A stretch of DNA of 64,000 nt from Kribbella sp. VKM Ac-2569 (GTDB lineage: Bacteria; Actinomycetota; Actinomycetes; Propionibacteriales; Kribbellaceae). The position numbers and the translations under genes were made by a program. Location of the stretch: the NCBI RefSeq assembly GCF_004216905.1, contig NZ_SGXJ01000001.1, positions 1,550,001 through 1,614,000 on the forward strand, in the 5' to 3' direction. Below are positions 8,709-16,801 of this stretch, one piece after another. Numbering within the stretch: the first letter of the stretch is position 1; each line of letters begins with the position of its first letter. The notes under the pieces were generated by a model. The model was not told the DNA's origin, ran no database searches, and saw only the letters and a program-made list of their open reading frames with translations.

Positions 8709-10601
8709 TCAGGCGGCCTCGGCGAACTGGGTTGCGTAGAGGTCGGCGTACAGGCCGCCCTCTGTGAGCAGTTCGTCGTGGGTGCCGCGTTGCTGGATGC
8801 GGCCTTCGTCGAGGACAAGGATGACGTCGGCGTTGCGGATCGTGGAGAGGCGGTGCGCGATGACGAGCGACGTACGGCCGACGAGTGCATTCGCGAGCGC
8901 GGTCTGGACGGCGGCCTCGGACTCGGAGTCGAGGTGCGCGGTCGCCTCGTCGAGGATCACGATCGACGGGGACTTGAGCAGCAGCCGTGCGATCGCGAGG
9001 CGCTGACGTTCACCACCCGACAACCGGTATCCGCGATCCCCGACGACGGTGTCGAGACCGTCCGGCAGGCTGTCGACGAGCGTCGCGATCTGCGCCGCCT
9101 CGAGCGCCTGGTGCAGCTCGTCGTCGGTCGCGTCCGGGCGGGCCAACTGCAGGTTGGCGCGGATCGTGTCGTGGTACATGTGCGAGTCCTGCGTGACCAC
9201 GCCGATCGCCGCACGGAGCGAGGCCTGGGTGACTTCGCGTACGTCGTGACCGCCGACCAGGACCGCGCCGCCAGTGGCGTCGTACATCCGGGAGACGAGC
9301 GAGGAGAGCGTGGACTTGCCGGCACCGGACGGGCCGACGACGGCGACCATCTGCCCGGGCTCGACGGTGAAGGTGACGTCCTTGAGGACCTCTTCCCCGG
9401 TCTCGGCCGACAACGTCGCGACCGACTCGAGCGAGGCAAGTGACACCTCCTTGGCGGACGGGTAGTGGAATGACACGTGGTCGAACTCGATCGACGGCTC
9501 CGCGGCCGGCGGGAGCGTCTTCGCATCCTTGCGGTCGGCAACCATCGGCGGGAGGTCGAGCACCTCGAGCACCCGCTCGAAGCTGACCAGCGTGGTCATG
9601 ATGTCGACCTGCATGTTCGAGAGCGCGGTCAAGGGACCATACAGACGGTTCAGGTACGCCGTCAGCGCGACGACCGTACCGATCCCGAGCGCCCCTTCGA
9701 CGGCGAAGACCCCGCCGACGCCGTACACGAGAGCGACCGCAAGCGCGGCTACCAGGGTGAGCGAGACGCGGAAGACACCGGCGTACATCGAGGTGGTGAC
9801 GCCGATGTCGCGAACCCGGGCGGCCTTGCCGGCGAAGTCCCGCGAGGCGTCCTCGGTGCGGCCGAAGACCTTGGCGAGCACCGCGCCGGCGACGTTGAAG
9901 CGCTCGGTCATGGTCTGCGCCATGGTGGCGTTCAGCTTGTACGTCTCCGCTGTTGCCGTGCGCAACTTTCCGGCGAGCAGCCGGGCCGGGATGACGAACA
10001 GCGGGAGGACGACGAGCGCGAGCAGCGTGATCTGCCACGACATCACGAACATCGCGGCGAGCACGAGCGTGACGCTGAGCAGGTTGCTGACCACGTTCGA
10101 GAGCGTGGAGGTGAATGCCTGCTGGGCGCCGAGCACGTCGCCGTTGAGGCGCTGGATGAGCGCGCCGGTCTGCGTCCGGCTGAAGAACGCGACGGGGAGC
10201 TGCTGCACGTGGTCGAACACGGCGGTGCGGAGGTCGTAGACGAGACCTTCGCCGATCCGCGACGAGAACCAGCGTTCGACGAGGGTGATCGCACTGTTCA
10301 CGATCGCCAGCAGTGCTACGACGAGGGCGAGCCAGACGACCACCTGGGCGTGACCCGGCACGATGCCGCGGTCGATGATCGCCTTGAACAGCAGCGGGGT
10401 GACCGCGCCGGTGCCGGCGTCGAGCGCGACGAGGACGAGAAAGGCGGCCAGATAGCCGCGGTACGGACGGGCGAACCCGAGGATCCGGCGGAGCGTGCCC
10501 GCCGACAACTTGTGGTGCCGGACGGAGGAGTCCTTCAACAGCGAGCGCATCGCACGGCCGCCGCCCCCTCCCCCACCCGGAAATCCGGAAATCTGCGACA
10601 T
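8709..10601 (-). CDS. ABC exporter, fused permease and ATPase
   Basis: This 630-residue half-transporter has a six-helix membrane domain (about 40-345) followed by a nucleotide-binding domain: Walker A GPSGAGKST at 423-431, signature LSGGERQ at 527, Walker B SIVILDEA at 546-553 and the H-loop IAHRLST. It should act as a homodimer that exports lipids, peptides or drugs; the substrate is unknown. The glycine-rich stretch at residues 9-15 is low complexity. The start has GGAAGG eight bases upstream. A divergent MarR regulator with two shared operators in the 114-bp gap suggests that drug-like ligands induce it. Confidence 0.93.
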   Translation of the reverse strand: MSQISGFPGGGGGGGRAMRSLLKDSSVRHHKLSAGTLRRILGFARPYRGYLAAFLVLVALDAGTGAVTPLLFKAIIDRGIVPGHAQVVVWLALVVALLAIVNSAITLVERWFSSRIGEGLVYDLRTAVFDHVQQLPVAFFSRTQTGALIQRLNGDVLGAQQAFTSTLSNVVSNLLSVTLVLAAMFVMSWQITLLALVVLPLFVIPARLLAGKLRTATAETYKLNATMAQTMTERFNVAGAVLAKVFGRTEDASRDFAGKAARVRDIGVTTSMYAGVFRVSLTLVAALAVALVYGVGGVFAVEGALGIGTVVALTAYLNRLYGPLTALSNMQVDIMTTLVSFERVLEVLDLPPMVADRKDAKTLPPAAEPSIEFDHVSFHYPSAKEVSLASLESVATLSAETGEEVLKDVTFTVEPGQMVAVVGPSGAGKSTLSSLVSRMYDATGGAVLVGGHDVREVTQASLRAAIGVVTQDSHMYHDTIRANLQLARPDATDDELHQALEAAQIATLVDSLPDGLDTVVGDRGYRLSGGERQRLAIARLLLKSPSIVILDEATAHLDSESEAAVQTALANALVGRTSLVIAHRLSTIRNADVILVLDEGRIQQRGTHDELLTEGGLYADLYATQFAEAA

Positions 10602-10633
10602 GCAGTTCCTTCCAGTCAGGGATCAAAACATAC

Positions 10634-10662
10634 TGAGGTTACCTCACTATGAGCTAACCTCA
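10634..10662. promoter_or_regulatory. Two tandem MarR operators
   Basis: TGAGGTTACCTCA at 10634-10646 is an inverted repeat with a one-base centre, and TGAGCTAACCTCA at 10650-10662 repeats it with one mismatch. The centres are 16 bases apart, about one and a half helical turns, between the divergent exporter and MarR genes. Binding here could repress both. Confidence 0.8.
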
Positions 10663-10715
10663 CAAGATGGTGTTTTGTTCCCCGCGGGCACGAGAGCTCC
10701 CATTAGGCTCTGCAC

Positions 10716-11141
10716 ATGCATGCCCCTGATGACGCGGCCGAGCAGATCGCGGCGCTGCTGGACGGGATCGTTCGGCGGCAGCGGCGGGCTTCGCGGGAGG
10801 GGTTCGGGGAGAGCGTCACGCACGGGCAGTTCCGGGTACTGCGGACGCTCGATCGCGCGGAACATGCGCTGCGGCTGAGCGAACTGGCGGCACAGCTGGG
10901 GATCGTGCCGCGGTCGGCGACCTCGGTCGTCGACGACCTGGAGGCGGCCGGCCTGGTGGCACGGCAGCCGGACCCGCACGACCGGCGGGCCACCCTGGTG
11001 GATCTCACGCCTGACGGGCGAAAGATCCTGACCACCCTCCGCGAGAAGCGCCGCGACGTGATGGTCAGCCAACTGTCCCGCCTGACCGCAGCCGAACAAC
11101 AAACCCTCGCCGAACTCCTCGAGCGCCTCGCCGAGGAATAA
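10716..11141 (+). CDS. MarR-family transcriptional regulator
   Basis: The 141-residue protein is a typical MarR-size winged-helix dimer. The recognition region is LRLSELAAQLGIVPRSATSVVDDLEAAGLV, followed by the wing RQPDPHDRRATLVDLTPDG, where the DxR motif is conserved in the family. It is transcribed away from the ABC exporter, and the 114-bp gap contains two palindromes that fit a MarR dimer. I infer that it represses the exporter and itself until a ligand binds. No ligand can be predicted. The gene is followed by a long hairpin shared with the convergent esterase gene. Confidence 0.9.
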   Translation: MHAPDDAAEQIAALLDGIVRRQRRASREGFGESVTHGQFRVLRTLDRAEHALRLSELAAQLGIVPRSATSVVDDLEAAGLVARQPDPHDRRATLVDLTPDGRKILTTLREKRRDVMVSQLSRLTAAEQQTLAELLERLAEE

Positions 11142-11179
11142 CTCACACGCCGTACCCCGCACTCGGGCCCCCGCCTCTC

Positions 11180-11255
11180 GTGGGTTGGCGTCCGTGATGC
11201 AGGGTTTGCGCACGGGATCTCGGACGCAAACCCTGCATCTGATGGGTCAACCCAC
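11180..11255. terminator. Long nested hairpin between convergent genes
   Basis: A perfect 15-bp inverted repeat (GATGCAGGGTTTGCG at 11196-11210, complement at 11225-11239) has a 14-base loop and is enclosed by an 8-bp outer stem (GTGGGTTG at 11180-11187 with 11248-11255). A competing 7-bp stem (GCGTCCG at 11188-11194 with 11221-11227) uses part of the loop. It fits a bidirectional terminator; it could also be a dispersed intergenic repeat. Confidence 0.65.
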
Positions 11256-11283
11256 CAGCGGTGGGGGAACCGGGTGAGGTGGG

Positions 11284-12267
11284 TCAGGCCTTCTTCAGGT
11301 GGGCGATGATGCCGTCCAGGTCTTCGATCATGCGGTTGGGGCGGACCATGTGGCCGCCTGGGTCTTCGTAGGCGGTGCAGGGAATGTTGGCCTTGTCCAG
11401 GGCGGCGCGGAACTCGCGTTGGCCGGCCAGGACCTGGGTCTCGTTGGCGTAGTCGAACGGGTCGGGGCTCGGGCTGGTGCCGGCGACCAGGAAGATGCGC
11501 TTGCCGCGGTACCGCTCGAGGTTCTCCATCGGATTGTCGGCCGTGACGCGTGCCTCGTCCCAGGCCGGGGCGCCGTAGATCGTGCCGCCGGCCAGGTCGA
11601 CGGCCGCGGAGGACACGTTCGCCCAGTGCACGACCAGGCCCGCGTCGCGGCGGACGCTCGCCGGGCCGGAGTGCGAGCTGACGGAGGCGAAGTGGCCGTA
11701 GTACTTCGCCGTGTACTTGAGCGCGCCGAACCCGCCCATCGAGAAGCCGGCGACGGCACGGCCGGCGGACTCGGCGTACGTGCGGAAGTTGGCGTCGATC
11801 CACGGCACCAGCTGGTTGAGGTGGAAGCTCTCCCAGTTGCGCGGACCGGTGTTGGAGCTGACCGGGTTGGAGTACCAGCCGGCCTTGCCGCCGTCCGGCA
11901 TCACCACGATCATCGGCTTGCCCGCGGTCCAGTCGCGGATGCCGAGGGGGTCGAACGCTCTGAAGTCCTGGTTGCCGCCGTGGAGCAGGTACAGCACAGG
12001 GTAGGTGCGCCCGCTGGTGTGATAGTCACTCGGCAGCAGGACGTTGACGGCCGGGGCCCAGCCGATCGCGTCGGTCTGGAAGCGGTAGTACCACATCCGC
12101 GGATCGTCTTCGTTCCGCTCGGTGATGTGCAGGCCGAATCCGTCGTCGGCCGCACTCGCGGCGAGGGAGGTGGCCAGAATGGTGCCGGCGCCGAGGCCGG
12201 CGGCGACGGTCAGCCCGCCGGCGGCCTTCAGCATCGTGCGCCGGGTGGGGCGAGGTGCGCTCACCAT
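11284..12267 (-). CDS. Tat-exported esterase (alpha/beta hydrolase, antigen 85/esterase D-like)
   Basis: The 327-residue protein has a twin-arginine signal (TRRTMLKAAGG, about residues 8-18) and an Ala-rich export segment. The alpha/beta hydrolase core shows VLYLLHGG (oxyanion region), the nucleophile elbow GFSMGGFGA with Ser176, and a C-terminal His in PGGHMVRP. This is the putative-esterase family that includes esterase D, feruloyl esterase-like proteins and mycolyl transferases; which ester it cuts is unknown. I chose ATG 12267 because AGGAG is just upstream; GTG 12264 is equally possible. A divergent TetR regulator and two palindromes in the shared gap suggest repression. Confidence 0.85.
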   Translation of the reverse strand: MVSAPRPTRRTMLKAAGGLTVAAGLGAGTILATSLAASAADDGFGLHITERNEDDPRMWYYRFQTDAIGWAPAVNVLLPSDYHTSGRTYPVLYLLHGGNQDFRAFDPLGIRDWTAGKPMIVVMPDGGKAGWYSNPVSSNTGPRNWESFHLNQLVPWIDANFRTYAESAGRAVAGFSMGGFGALKYTAKYYGHFASVSSHSGPASVRRDAGLVVHWANVSSAAVDLAGGTIYGAPAWDEARVTADNPMENLERYRGKRIFLVAGTSPSPDPFDYANETQVLAGQREFRAALDKANIPCTAYEDPGGHMVRPNRMIEDLDGIIAHLKKA

Positions 12268-12296
12268 GATCTCCTGAGGAGTAAGGGACAGAACAT

Positions 12297-12315
12297 TCAC
12301 CGTCGGTGACGGTGA
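12297..12315. promoter_or_regulatory. Palindrome in esterase/TetR promoter region
   Basis: TCACCGTC, three bases, then GACGGTGA form a perfect 8-bp inverted repeat between the divergent genes. It is one of two operator candidates. Confidence 0.6.
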
Positions 12316-12321
12316 TGATCT

Positions 12322-12339
12322 AAGTTAGTAGCATAACTT
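12322..12339. promoter_or_regulatory. AT-rich palindrome, probable TetR operator
   Basis: AAGTTA, six bases, then TAACTT form a perfect inverted repeat 29 bases before the TetR start. Its size and AT content suit a TetR dimer that represses its own gene and the divergent esterase. Confidence 0.6.
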
Positions 12340-12367
12340 TGGGGTCAGACCCCGCCAGAGGAGAGTT

Positions 12368-13063
12368 GTGACAGCGAATCCGCCCCGCCGGAAGACCGGC
12401 GGTCGCCAGGCACAGATCACCATCGCGGACATCGAGCGGGAGGGCCTGCGACTCGGCCTGACCAACCTGACCGTGAACGGGGTCGCGACCGCGCTCGGCG
12501 TCAGCCCGACCGCGCTGTACCGGCACGTCGACGGCAAGCTCGGGCTCGAGGCGCTGGTCGGTGAGGCGGTACTGCGGGAGCTGCACATCGTCGACGACCC
12601 GGACGACGACGTCGAGGCGCACCTGTTGTCGTTCGCACGGCAGTTGCACACATTCGTGCTCGAGCGCCCCGGGCTCGCCGCGTACCTGCAGGGGCTGTTC
12701 CCGCGCGGCGAGGCCGGCATACGGCTGCAGCGGGAGGCGGTCGAGGCGCTCGGCCGGCGCGGTTACAGCCCGGCCGGCGCGGTGCTGATGTCCGGCACCG
12801 TCGCATCGCTGGCGATCAACCTGACCGCGGCCGAGGAACGGCATCGCCCGTACTTCGAAGGGCCGCACCAGCGCGAACTGGAGAAGGTCTACGCGCTCCT
12901 CGCCGCGGACGAGGTCTTGAGCGCGGCGCACCAGGAACTTCCGATGATCACGTCCGAGCCGTACTTCCGGATGGTGATGACCGGCTGCATCCGCGGCCTG
13001 GTCGCCGCGGCGCCGCCGAACCGCCCGGTGATGGACGTCCTCACCGACCTCGGGTTGGAGTAG
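12368..13063 (+). CDS. TetR-family transcriptional regulator
   Basis: The 231-residue protein starts at GTG with AGGAGAG four bases upstream. The N-terminal helix-turn-helix is at about residues 18-60 (ITIADIEREGLRLGLTNLTVNGVATALGVSPTALYRHVDGK), followed by an all-helical ligand domain of the TetR C-terminal type. It is divergent from the exported esterase with a 100-bp gap that has two palindromes. I infer autoregulation and control of the esterase. Ligand unknown. Confidence 0.87.
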   Translation: MTANPPRRKTGGRQAQITIADIEREGLRLGLTNLTVNGVATALGVSPTALYRHVDGKLGLEALVGEAVLRELHIVDDPDDDVEAHLLSFARQLHTFVLERPGLAAYLQGLFPRGEAGIRLQREAVEALGRRGYSPAGAVLMSGTVASLAINLTAAEERHRPYFEGPHQRELEKVYALLAADEVLSAAHQELPMITSEPYFRMVMTGCIRGLVAAAPPNRPVMDVLTDLGLE

Positions 13064-13069
13064 ACGGGG

Positions 13070-13987
13070 TCAGTTGCCAGCGGCAAGCGCTCGGGCGCCG
13101 GCGAGCTCGAACAGGAACGTGTTGACCGGTGTCGGGACGCCCGATTCGTCGCCGAGCCGTACGACGGCGCCGGTCCAGGCGTCGAGCTCCGACGGGCGGC
13201 CGGCGATCAGATCGCGCTGCAGCGACGTGGTCCCGTCGGCCGGGAGCTGATCGACCCAAGCGAGCGTCCGCGGTACGACGTCCTCGGCAAGCCGAATGCC
13301 TCGCGCCAACGCGATGTCGCGGATCTCCGTGGTGGCCTCGGTGAGCAGCCGGCGGGTGGCGGGGTGGGTGCGGAGTACGCCGTACCCGGCGCCGGTCGCC
13401 GTACCGAGACCGCCGCCCGGGACGACCGAGAGGAACTTCGTCCACAACGCCGCCCAGATGTCCTCCGGAACGGTCGCCTGGAGGCCCGCCGCGACGAACG
13501 CGTCGCGCAGCAGGCCGGTTCGCGGCGTGGCCGTGTTGTCCCATTCGCCGAAGTTGAGTTTCCCGTTGCCGAGATGCCGGATGACGCCGGGACTCTCGAC
13601 GTATGCGATCACCTCGGCGGCGCCGGGGAGTACGGCGTCACGCCCGTAGATCTCGGCGATCTGATCGGGGGCCTCGACTCCGTTCTGCACCGTGACGATC
13701 GCGGTGTCCGGTCCCACGAGCGGGCGGATCGTGTCGATCGCCTCGGGTAGCTGCCACGTCTTCACGCAAGTCAGCACGTAGTCCACCGGGCCTACCTCGG
13801 CCGGCGCGTTGGTCGCCTGCACCGGCAGTTGCAGGTCACCTGCCGGGCTGCGCACCACGAGCCCGTCGGCCTTCAGCGCCTCCAGGTGCTTGCCTCGCGC
13901 CACGAACGCCACGTCCTGTCCAGCGGCGGCCAGCCGCGCGCCGAAGTACCCGCCCACACCGCCCGCGCCGACGATCCCGATCCTCAC
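13070..13987 (-). CDS. Ketopantoate reductase-family oxidoreductase
   Basis: The 305-residue protein has the N-terminal NADP site GAGGVGGYFGARLAAAG and the ApbA/PanE core, including the catalytic Lys region in VDYVLTCVKTWQ and the family segment AIVTVQNGVEAPDQIAE, plus a helical C-terminal domain. Authentic ketopantoate reductase makes pantoate for coenzyme A, but actinobacteria carry several paralogs of unknown substrate, and no pantothenate gene is nearby, so I keep the family name only. It is divergent from a CGNR zinc-finger gene across a 56-bp gap with one strong palindrome, which suggests specific regulation unlike a housekeeping enzyme. Confidence 0.85.
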   Translation of the reverse strand: MRIGIVGAGGVGGYFGARLAAAGQDVAFVARGKHLEALKADGLVVRSPAGDLQLPVQATNAPAEVGPVDYVLTCVKTWQLPEAIDTIRPLVGPDTAIVTVQNGVEAPDQIAEIYGRDAVLPGAAEVIAYVESPGVIRHLGNGKLNFGEWDNTATPRTGLLRDAFVAAGLQATVPEDIWAALWTKFLSVVPGGGLGTATGAGYGVLRTHPATRRLLTEATTEIRDIALARGIRLAEDVVPRTLAWVDQLPADGTTSLQRDLIAGRPSELDAWTGAVVRLGDESGVPTPVNTFLFELAGARALAAGN

Positions 13988-14001
13988 AAGCCGCTCCTTC
14001 G

Positions 14002-14022
14002 GTTACCGGTTCAACTGGTAAC
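14002..14022. promoter_or_regulatory. Palindromic operator between reductase and CGNR gene
   Basis: GTTACCGGTT, one base, then AACTGGTAAC is an inverted repeat with one mismatch in ten. It lies 15 bases from the reductase start and 22 bases from the CGNR start. Confidence 0.65.
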
Positions 14023-14043
14023 GGCGATGATAGACTATTCGGC

Positions 14044-14571
14044 ATGGACACGCGCTTCACCTGGGTCGGCGGGCGGCCGTCGGTCGACTTCACCGCGACC
14101 CTCGGCAAGCGTGAGCAGACGCCGTTCGAGCGGATTCCGGAGCCTGCCGATCTCGGTCGCTGGTTCCGCGAAGCCGGCCTTACGCTGGACGAGCCGGCAG
14201 TCCCGGGGCGTGCGTACCGCCAGGCCGTCGAGTTGCGGGAGGCGTTGTACCGGCTGTTCACCGGGACGACGTACGCCGCCGATCTCGAGGTCGTCAATCG
14301 GTGGAGCAGCCGTCCGTTGGCCGGTCCTCGACTGACCGCGGAGCTTCGTGCGGAGAGTGCGGCGGTCGATGTGCCCGGTCTGCTCAGTGGTTTGGCTCGG
14401 GACGCGGTCGAGTTGCTCAGCGGTCCGCTTGGCGATCGGATCCGGACGTGTGCCTCGGATGAGTGCTCGCTGCTGTTCGTTGACGCGAGTCGTGCGGGGC
14501 GGCGGCGGTGGTGCTCGATGAACACGTGCGGGGCGCGCGCGAAGATGGCGACGTACCGAGCGGTGGATTGA
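14044..14571 (+). CDS. CGNR zinc-finger (ABATE) putative regulator
   Basis: The 175-residue protein has an N-terminal ABATE-type domain (RPSVDFTATLG near the start, AVELREALYRLF in the middle) and a C-terminal CGNR zinc finger: Cys in RTCASDECSLLFVDAS and the pair in RRRWCSMNTCGARAK, whose CGAR replaces the usual CGNR. The family is thought to bind DNA, mostly from context in actinobacteria. Its position divergent from the ketopantoate reductase-like gene, with a palindrome between, fits a local regulator. Confidence 0.85.
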   Translation: MDTRFTWVGGRPSVDFTATLGKREQTPFERIPEPADLGRWFREAGLTLDEPAVPGRAYRQAVELREALYRLFTGTTYAADLEVVNRWSSRPLAGPRLTAELRAESAAVDVPGLLSGLARDAVELLSGPLGDRIRTCASDECSLLFVDASRAGRRRWCSMNTCGARAKMATYRAVD

Positions 14572-14624
14572 GGGTTTCGCGCAATCGAGCGAGGTGGGGG
14601 CGGTCGGGCTGGTTGATTGTCGGC

Positions 14625-15152
14625 ATGCGTACACCGACTACAACACCGGCTCAGGCGGCCGGGATGATCCGGCGGGACCAGGACCTGTTGCTGCGCCGGA
14701 TCGAGGGATTGAGCGAGGACGAACTGCGGGCGCCGTACGACGTGACCGCCGGGCCGCTCGGGGACTTCTGCGACTCGTTGCACGACCTGGTCGCGCACGT
14801 GCTGATGTGGGACGAGATCACCCTCGCCGTACTGCGGGACGCCCGGGCGGGACGCCTGCATTGGAGTCTCGATCCGCGCTGGGAGACCGCCGAGATCGGG
14901 CGCGCACTCAACCTCGGCGGCGTCGAGGCGGGCCGGCGGATCCCGTCCGAACTCGTGCTGCACCGGTTCCACACCGTCGGCGACGCACTCGTCGACGAGA
15001 TCTCGCGGTACGACGAGGAGACCTGGACGGACCCGTCGACGGGTGCCGGGTTCGACGGCGGGATCGGGGCGCTGGCGGAGTACGTCTCGACGACGCCCGA
15101 CGGGATCCTGTTCGCGCATGCGGCGCGGCACCTGCAGCCGGTGAGCGCATGA
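14625..15152 (+). CDS. DinB/ClbS-like four-helix protein
   Basis: The 175-residue protein is helical and carries the pattern of DinB-superfamily (ClbS/DfsB-like) proteins: MIRRDQDLLLRRIEGLSEDEL at the first helix, DSLHDLVAHVLMWDE in the second, and a conserved AHAARHLQP end that could supply a metal ligand. The family includes thiol-dependent transferases and hydrolases. The role here is unknown. ATG 14625 is chosen because the longer frame to 14508 overlaps the upstream CGNR gene. Its stop overlaps the start of the hydrolase downstream (ATGA), so the two are coupled. Confidence 0.7.
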   Translation: MRTPTTTPAQAAGMIRRDQDLLLRRIEGLSEDELRAPYDVTAGPLGDFCDSLHDLVAHVLMWDEITLAVLRDARAGRLHWSLDPRWETAEIGRALNLGGVEAGRRIPSELVLHRFHTVGDALVDEISRYDEETWTDPSTGAGFDGGIGALAEYVSTTPDGILFAHAARHLQPVSA

Positions 15153-16030
15153 CGCCCGAGCTTGTCGACAGCCCGGAGTACGGACCGGAGACGGACGCGC
15201 TGCTGAAGTTGCTCGCCGATCAGCCCGGCTACCCCGAGCTCGATCCGTACCAGGCGCTACTGCTGGATCGGGAGGATCTGCCGGATCCGGCGCTGGCGGG
15301 TGAGCGTGACCCGCGGCCGGGGATCGAGGACCTCGTGATCGACCTGCCGGGACGGTCTCTCGACGCACGGATCTACCGCATGTCGCCGGAGCCTCGACCG
15401 ATTCTGCTCTGGCTGCACGGTGGTTCTTTCATCGGCGGGCATCTGCGGGACATCGAGTATGCGACGTCCGGGATCGCTGCCGGCGGCAACGTTACTGTGG
15501 TTTCCCTCAACTATCGGCTCGCACCGGAGAATCCTTATCCTGCAGGGCTTCTCGACGTTCACGACACTCTTCAATGGATTCGCGCGAACCTCGGTGGAGA
15601 CGGGCGGATCGCGGTAGGCGGGCAGAGTGCGGGCGCGGCATTGGCTGCCGGGGCGTGTCTGCTCGCTCGGGACGAAGGTGGTCCGCTCGCCGATCGTCAG
15701 GTCCTGTGTTACCCGACGTTGGACCTACATCCCGACGTCGAGTGGCACGAGTGGTACTTCCCCGCGGACGACGTACCGGCGACCGCCGTGCCGCTGCGGG
15801 CCGACTCGCTCGTGGGGCTTCCGCCGACACTGATGCTGGCGGCCGGGCGGGACTCGTTGCGCGACGACGCGCTGGCGTATGCGGGTCGCCTGGAGCAGGA
15901 CGGCGTACCGACGCGGCTGGTCGAGTACGCGGACACGATGCACCCGTTCCTGAACTTTCCGGGAGCACTGTCCGCCGGCCGCCACGCGGTCGAGCTGATC
16001 GCCGCGGACCTTCGTACTGCGTTTTCTTAG
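15149..16030 (+). CDS. HSL-type alpha/beta hydrolase (esterase)
   Basis: The 293-residue protein shows the hormone-sensitive-lipase family marks: HGGSFIGG for the oxyanion hole, GGQSAGAALA for the nucleophile elbow, and the C-terminal Asp-His region (AAGRDSLRDDA and DTMHPFLNF). VSLNYRLAPENPYPAGL is also typical. Such enzymes hydrolyse short acyl esters in the cytoplasm. It begins inside the stop of the DinB-like gene, so they form a two-gene unit. It ends with a four-base overlap with the convergent membrane protein gene. Confidence 0.88.
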   Translation: MTPELVDSPEYGPETDALLKLLADQPGYPELDPYQALLLDREDLPDPALAGERDPRPGIEDLVIDLPGRSLDARIYRMSPEPRPILLWLHGGSFIGGHLRDIEYATSGIAAGGNVTVVSLNYRLAPENPYPAGLLDVHDTLQWIRANLGGDGRIAVGGQSAGAALAAGACLLARDEGGPLADRQVLCYPTLDLHPDVEWHEWYFPADDVPATAVPLRADSLVGLPPTLMLAAGRDSLRDDALAYAGRLEQDGVPTRLVEYADTMHPFLNFPGALSAGRHAVELIAADLRTAFS

Positions 16031-16794
16031 TGGTCGGCGCGGTGGGTGAAGAAGCGGGCCGGGTTGCCGGCGGCGCGCGGGTTCGACGCCAGCCAGACGG
16101 CGAACGAGTCTGGGTGGCGGCGTTCGAGTTCGTCGAGGTAGGCGCGGCGTACGTCGACCATCGCCTGTCTCCGGTCGGGGCTCATCGCGCGCTGGAGTTG
16201 GGTGAAGCTTCGTCTCCAGGCTAGGCACAGCTCCTCGTCGCTCAGCTCGCCGACGCTCCGCACCACGGCGACCAAGTACTTCGGCATCGGCCAGTCCGCG
16301 GCCGGGTCACCGTCGGCCTGGACGGCGTTCAGCTGACGATTCGATGCCTTGGGCAACCTGATCGGCCGGCGGGGCAGTGTCCGCCGCGCCGGCCGGTCGG
16401 CCCGACCTGAGCGCAACCAGCCGATGACCGGCGGAGACACGCAGACCATCAGCAGGAGCAGTGTCACGGTGCGGGCTCCGATCGCGGCGGCGTACCCACA
16501 GACCGCGAGTACGCACAGTCCGCCGAGCACCGCTCCGCGGGGAACCATATTGTGCAGGTCCGAGGTCGGCAGATCGCGGCCGAGCCCGACGCTGAGGCAG
16601 ATTGCTCCGGCGGTGAAGGCGGCGACCATGAAGACCGCCAGGTTTGTCGCCGGTGACACGAACACCAGCGAAGTGACCACACCGAGAACGGCCAGCAGTC
16701 CCACGGCTGCCCGCCAGATCCGCAGATACCGCAGCTCGACGTCCACCATGCTCACCCAGTGCCCATCACCCGGTCCTCCAACCGGAGTCGACAA
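16027..16794 (-). CDS. Four-helix membrane protein with conserved C-terminal helical domain
   Basis: The 255-residue protein has four predicted membrane helices in residues 25-130, then a soluble C-terminal domain with WPMPKYLVAVVRSVGELSDE, LCLAWRRSFTQLQR and AYLDELERRHPDSFAVWLAS. That soluble domain (WRRS...LDELERR...WLAS) recurs in many uncharacterised actinobacterial proteins; its function is not known to me. The annotated start is TTG next to a GGGGGAG stretch that is too close to be ideal; ATG 16749 is a sensible alternative. Confidence 0.7.
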   Translation of the reverse strand: MSTPVGGPGDGHWVSMVDVELRYLRIWRAAVGLLAVLGVVTSLVFVSPATNLAVFMVAAFTAGAICLSVGLGRDLPTSDLHNMVPRGAVLGGLCVLAVCGYAAAIGARTVTLLLLMVCVSPPVIGWLRSGRADRPARRTLPRRPIRLPKASNRQLNAVQADGDPAADWPMPKYLVAVVRSVGELSDEELCLAWRRSFTQLQRAMSPDRRQAMVDVRRAYLDELERRHPDSFAVWLASNPRAAGNPARFFTHRADH

Positions 16795-16801
16795 GCTCCC
16801 C

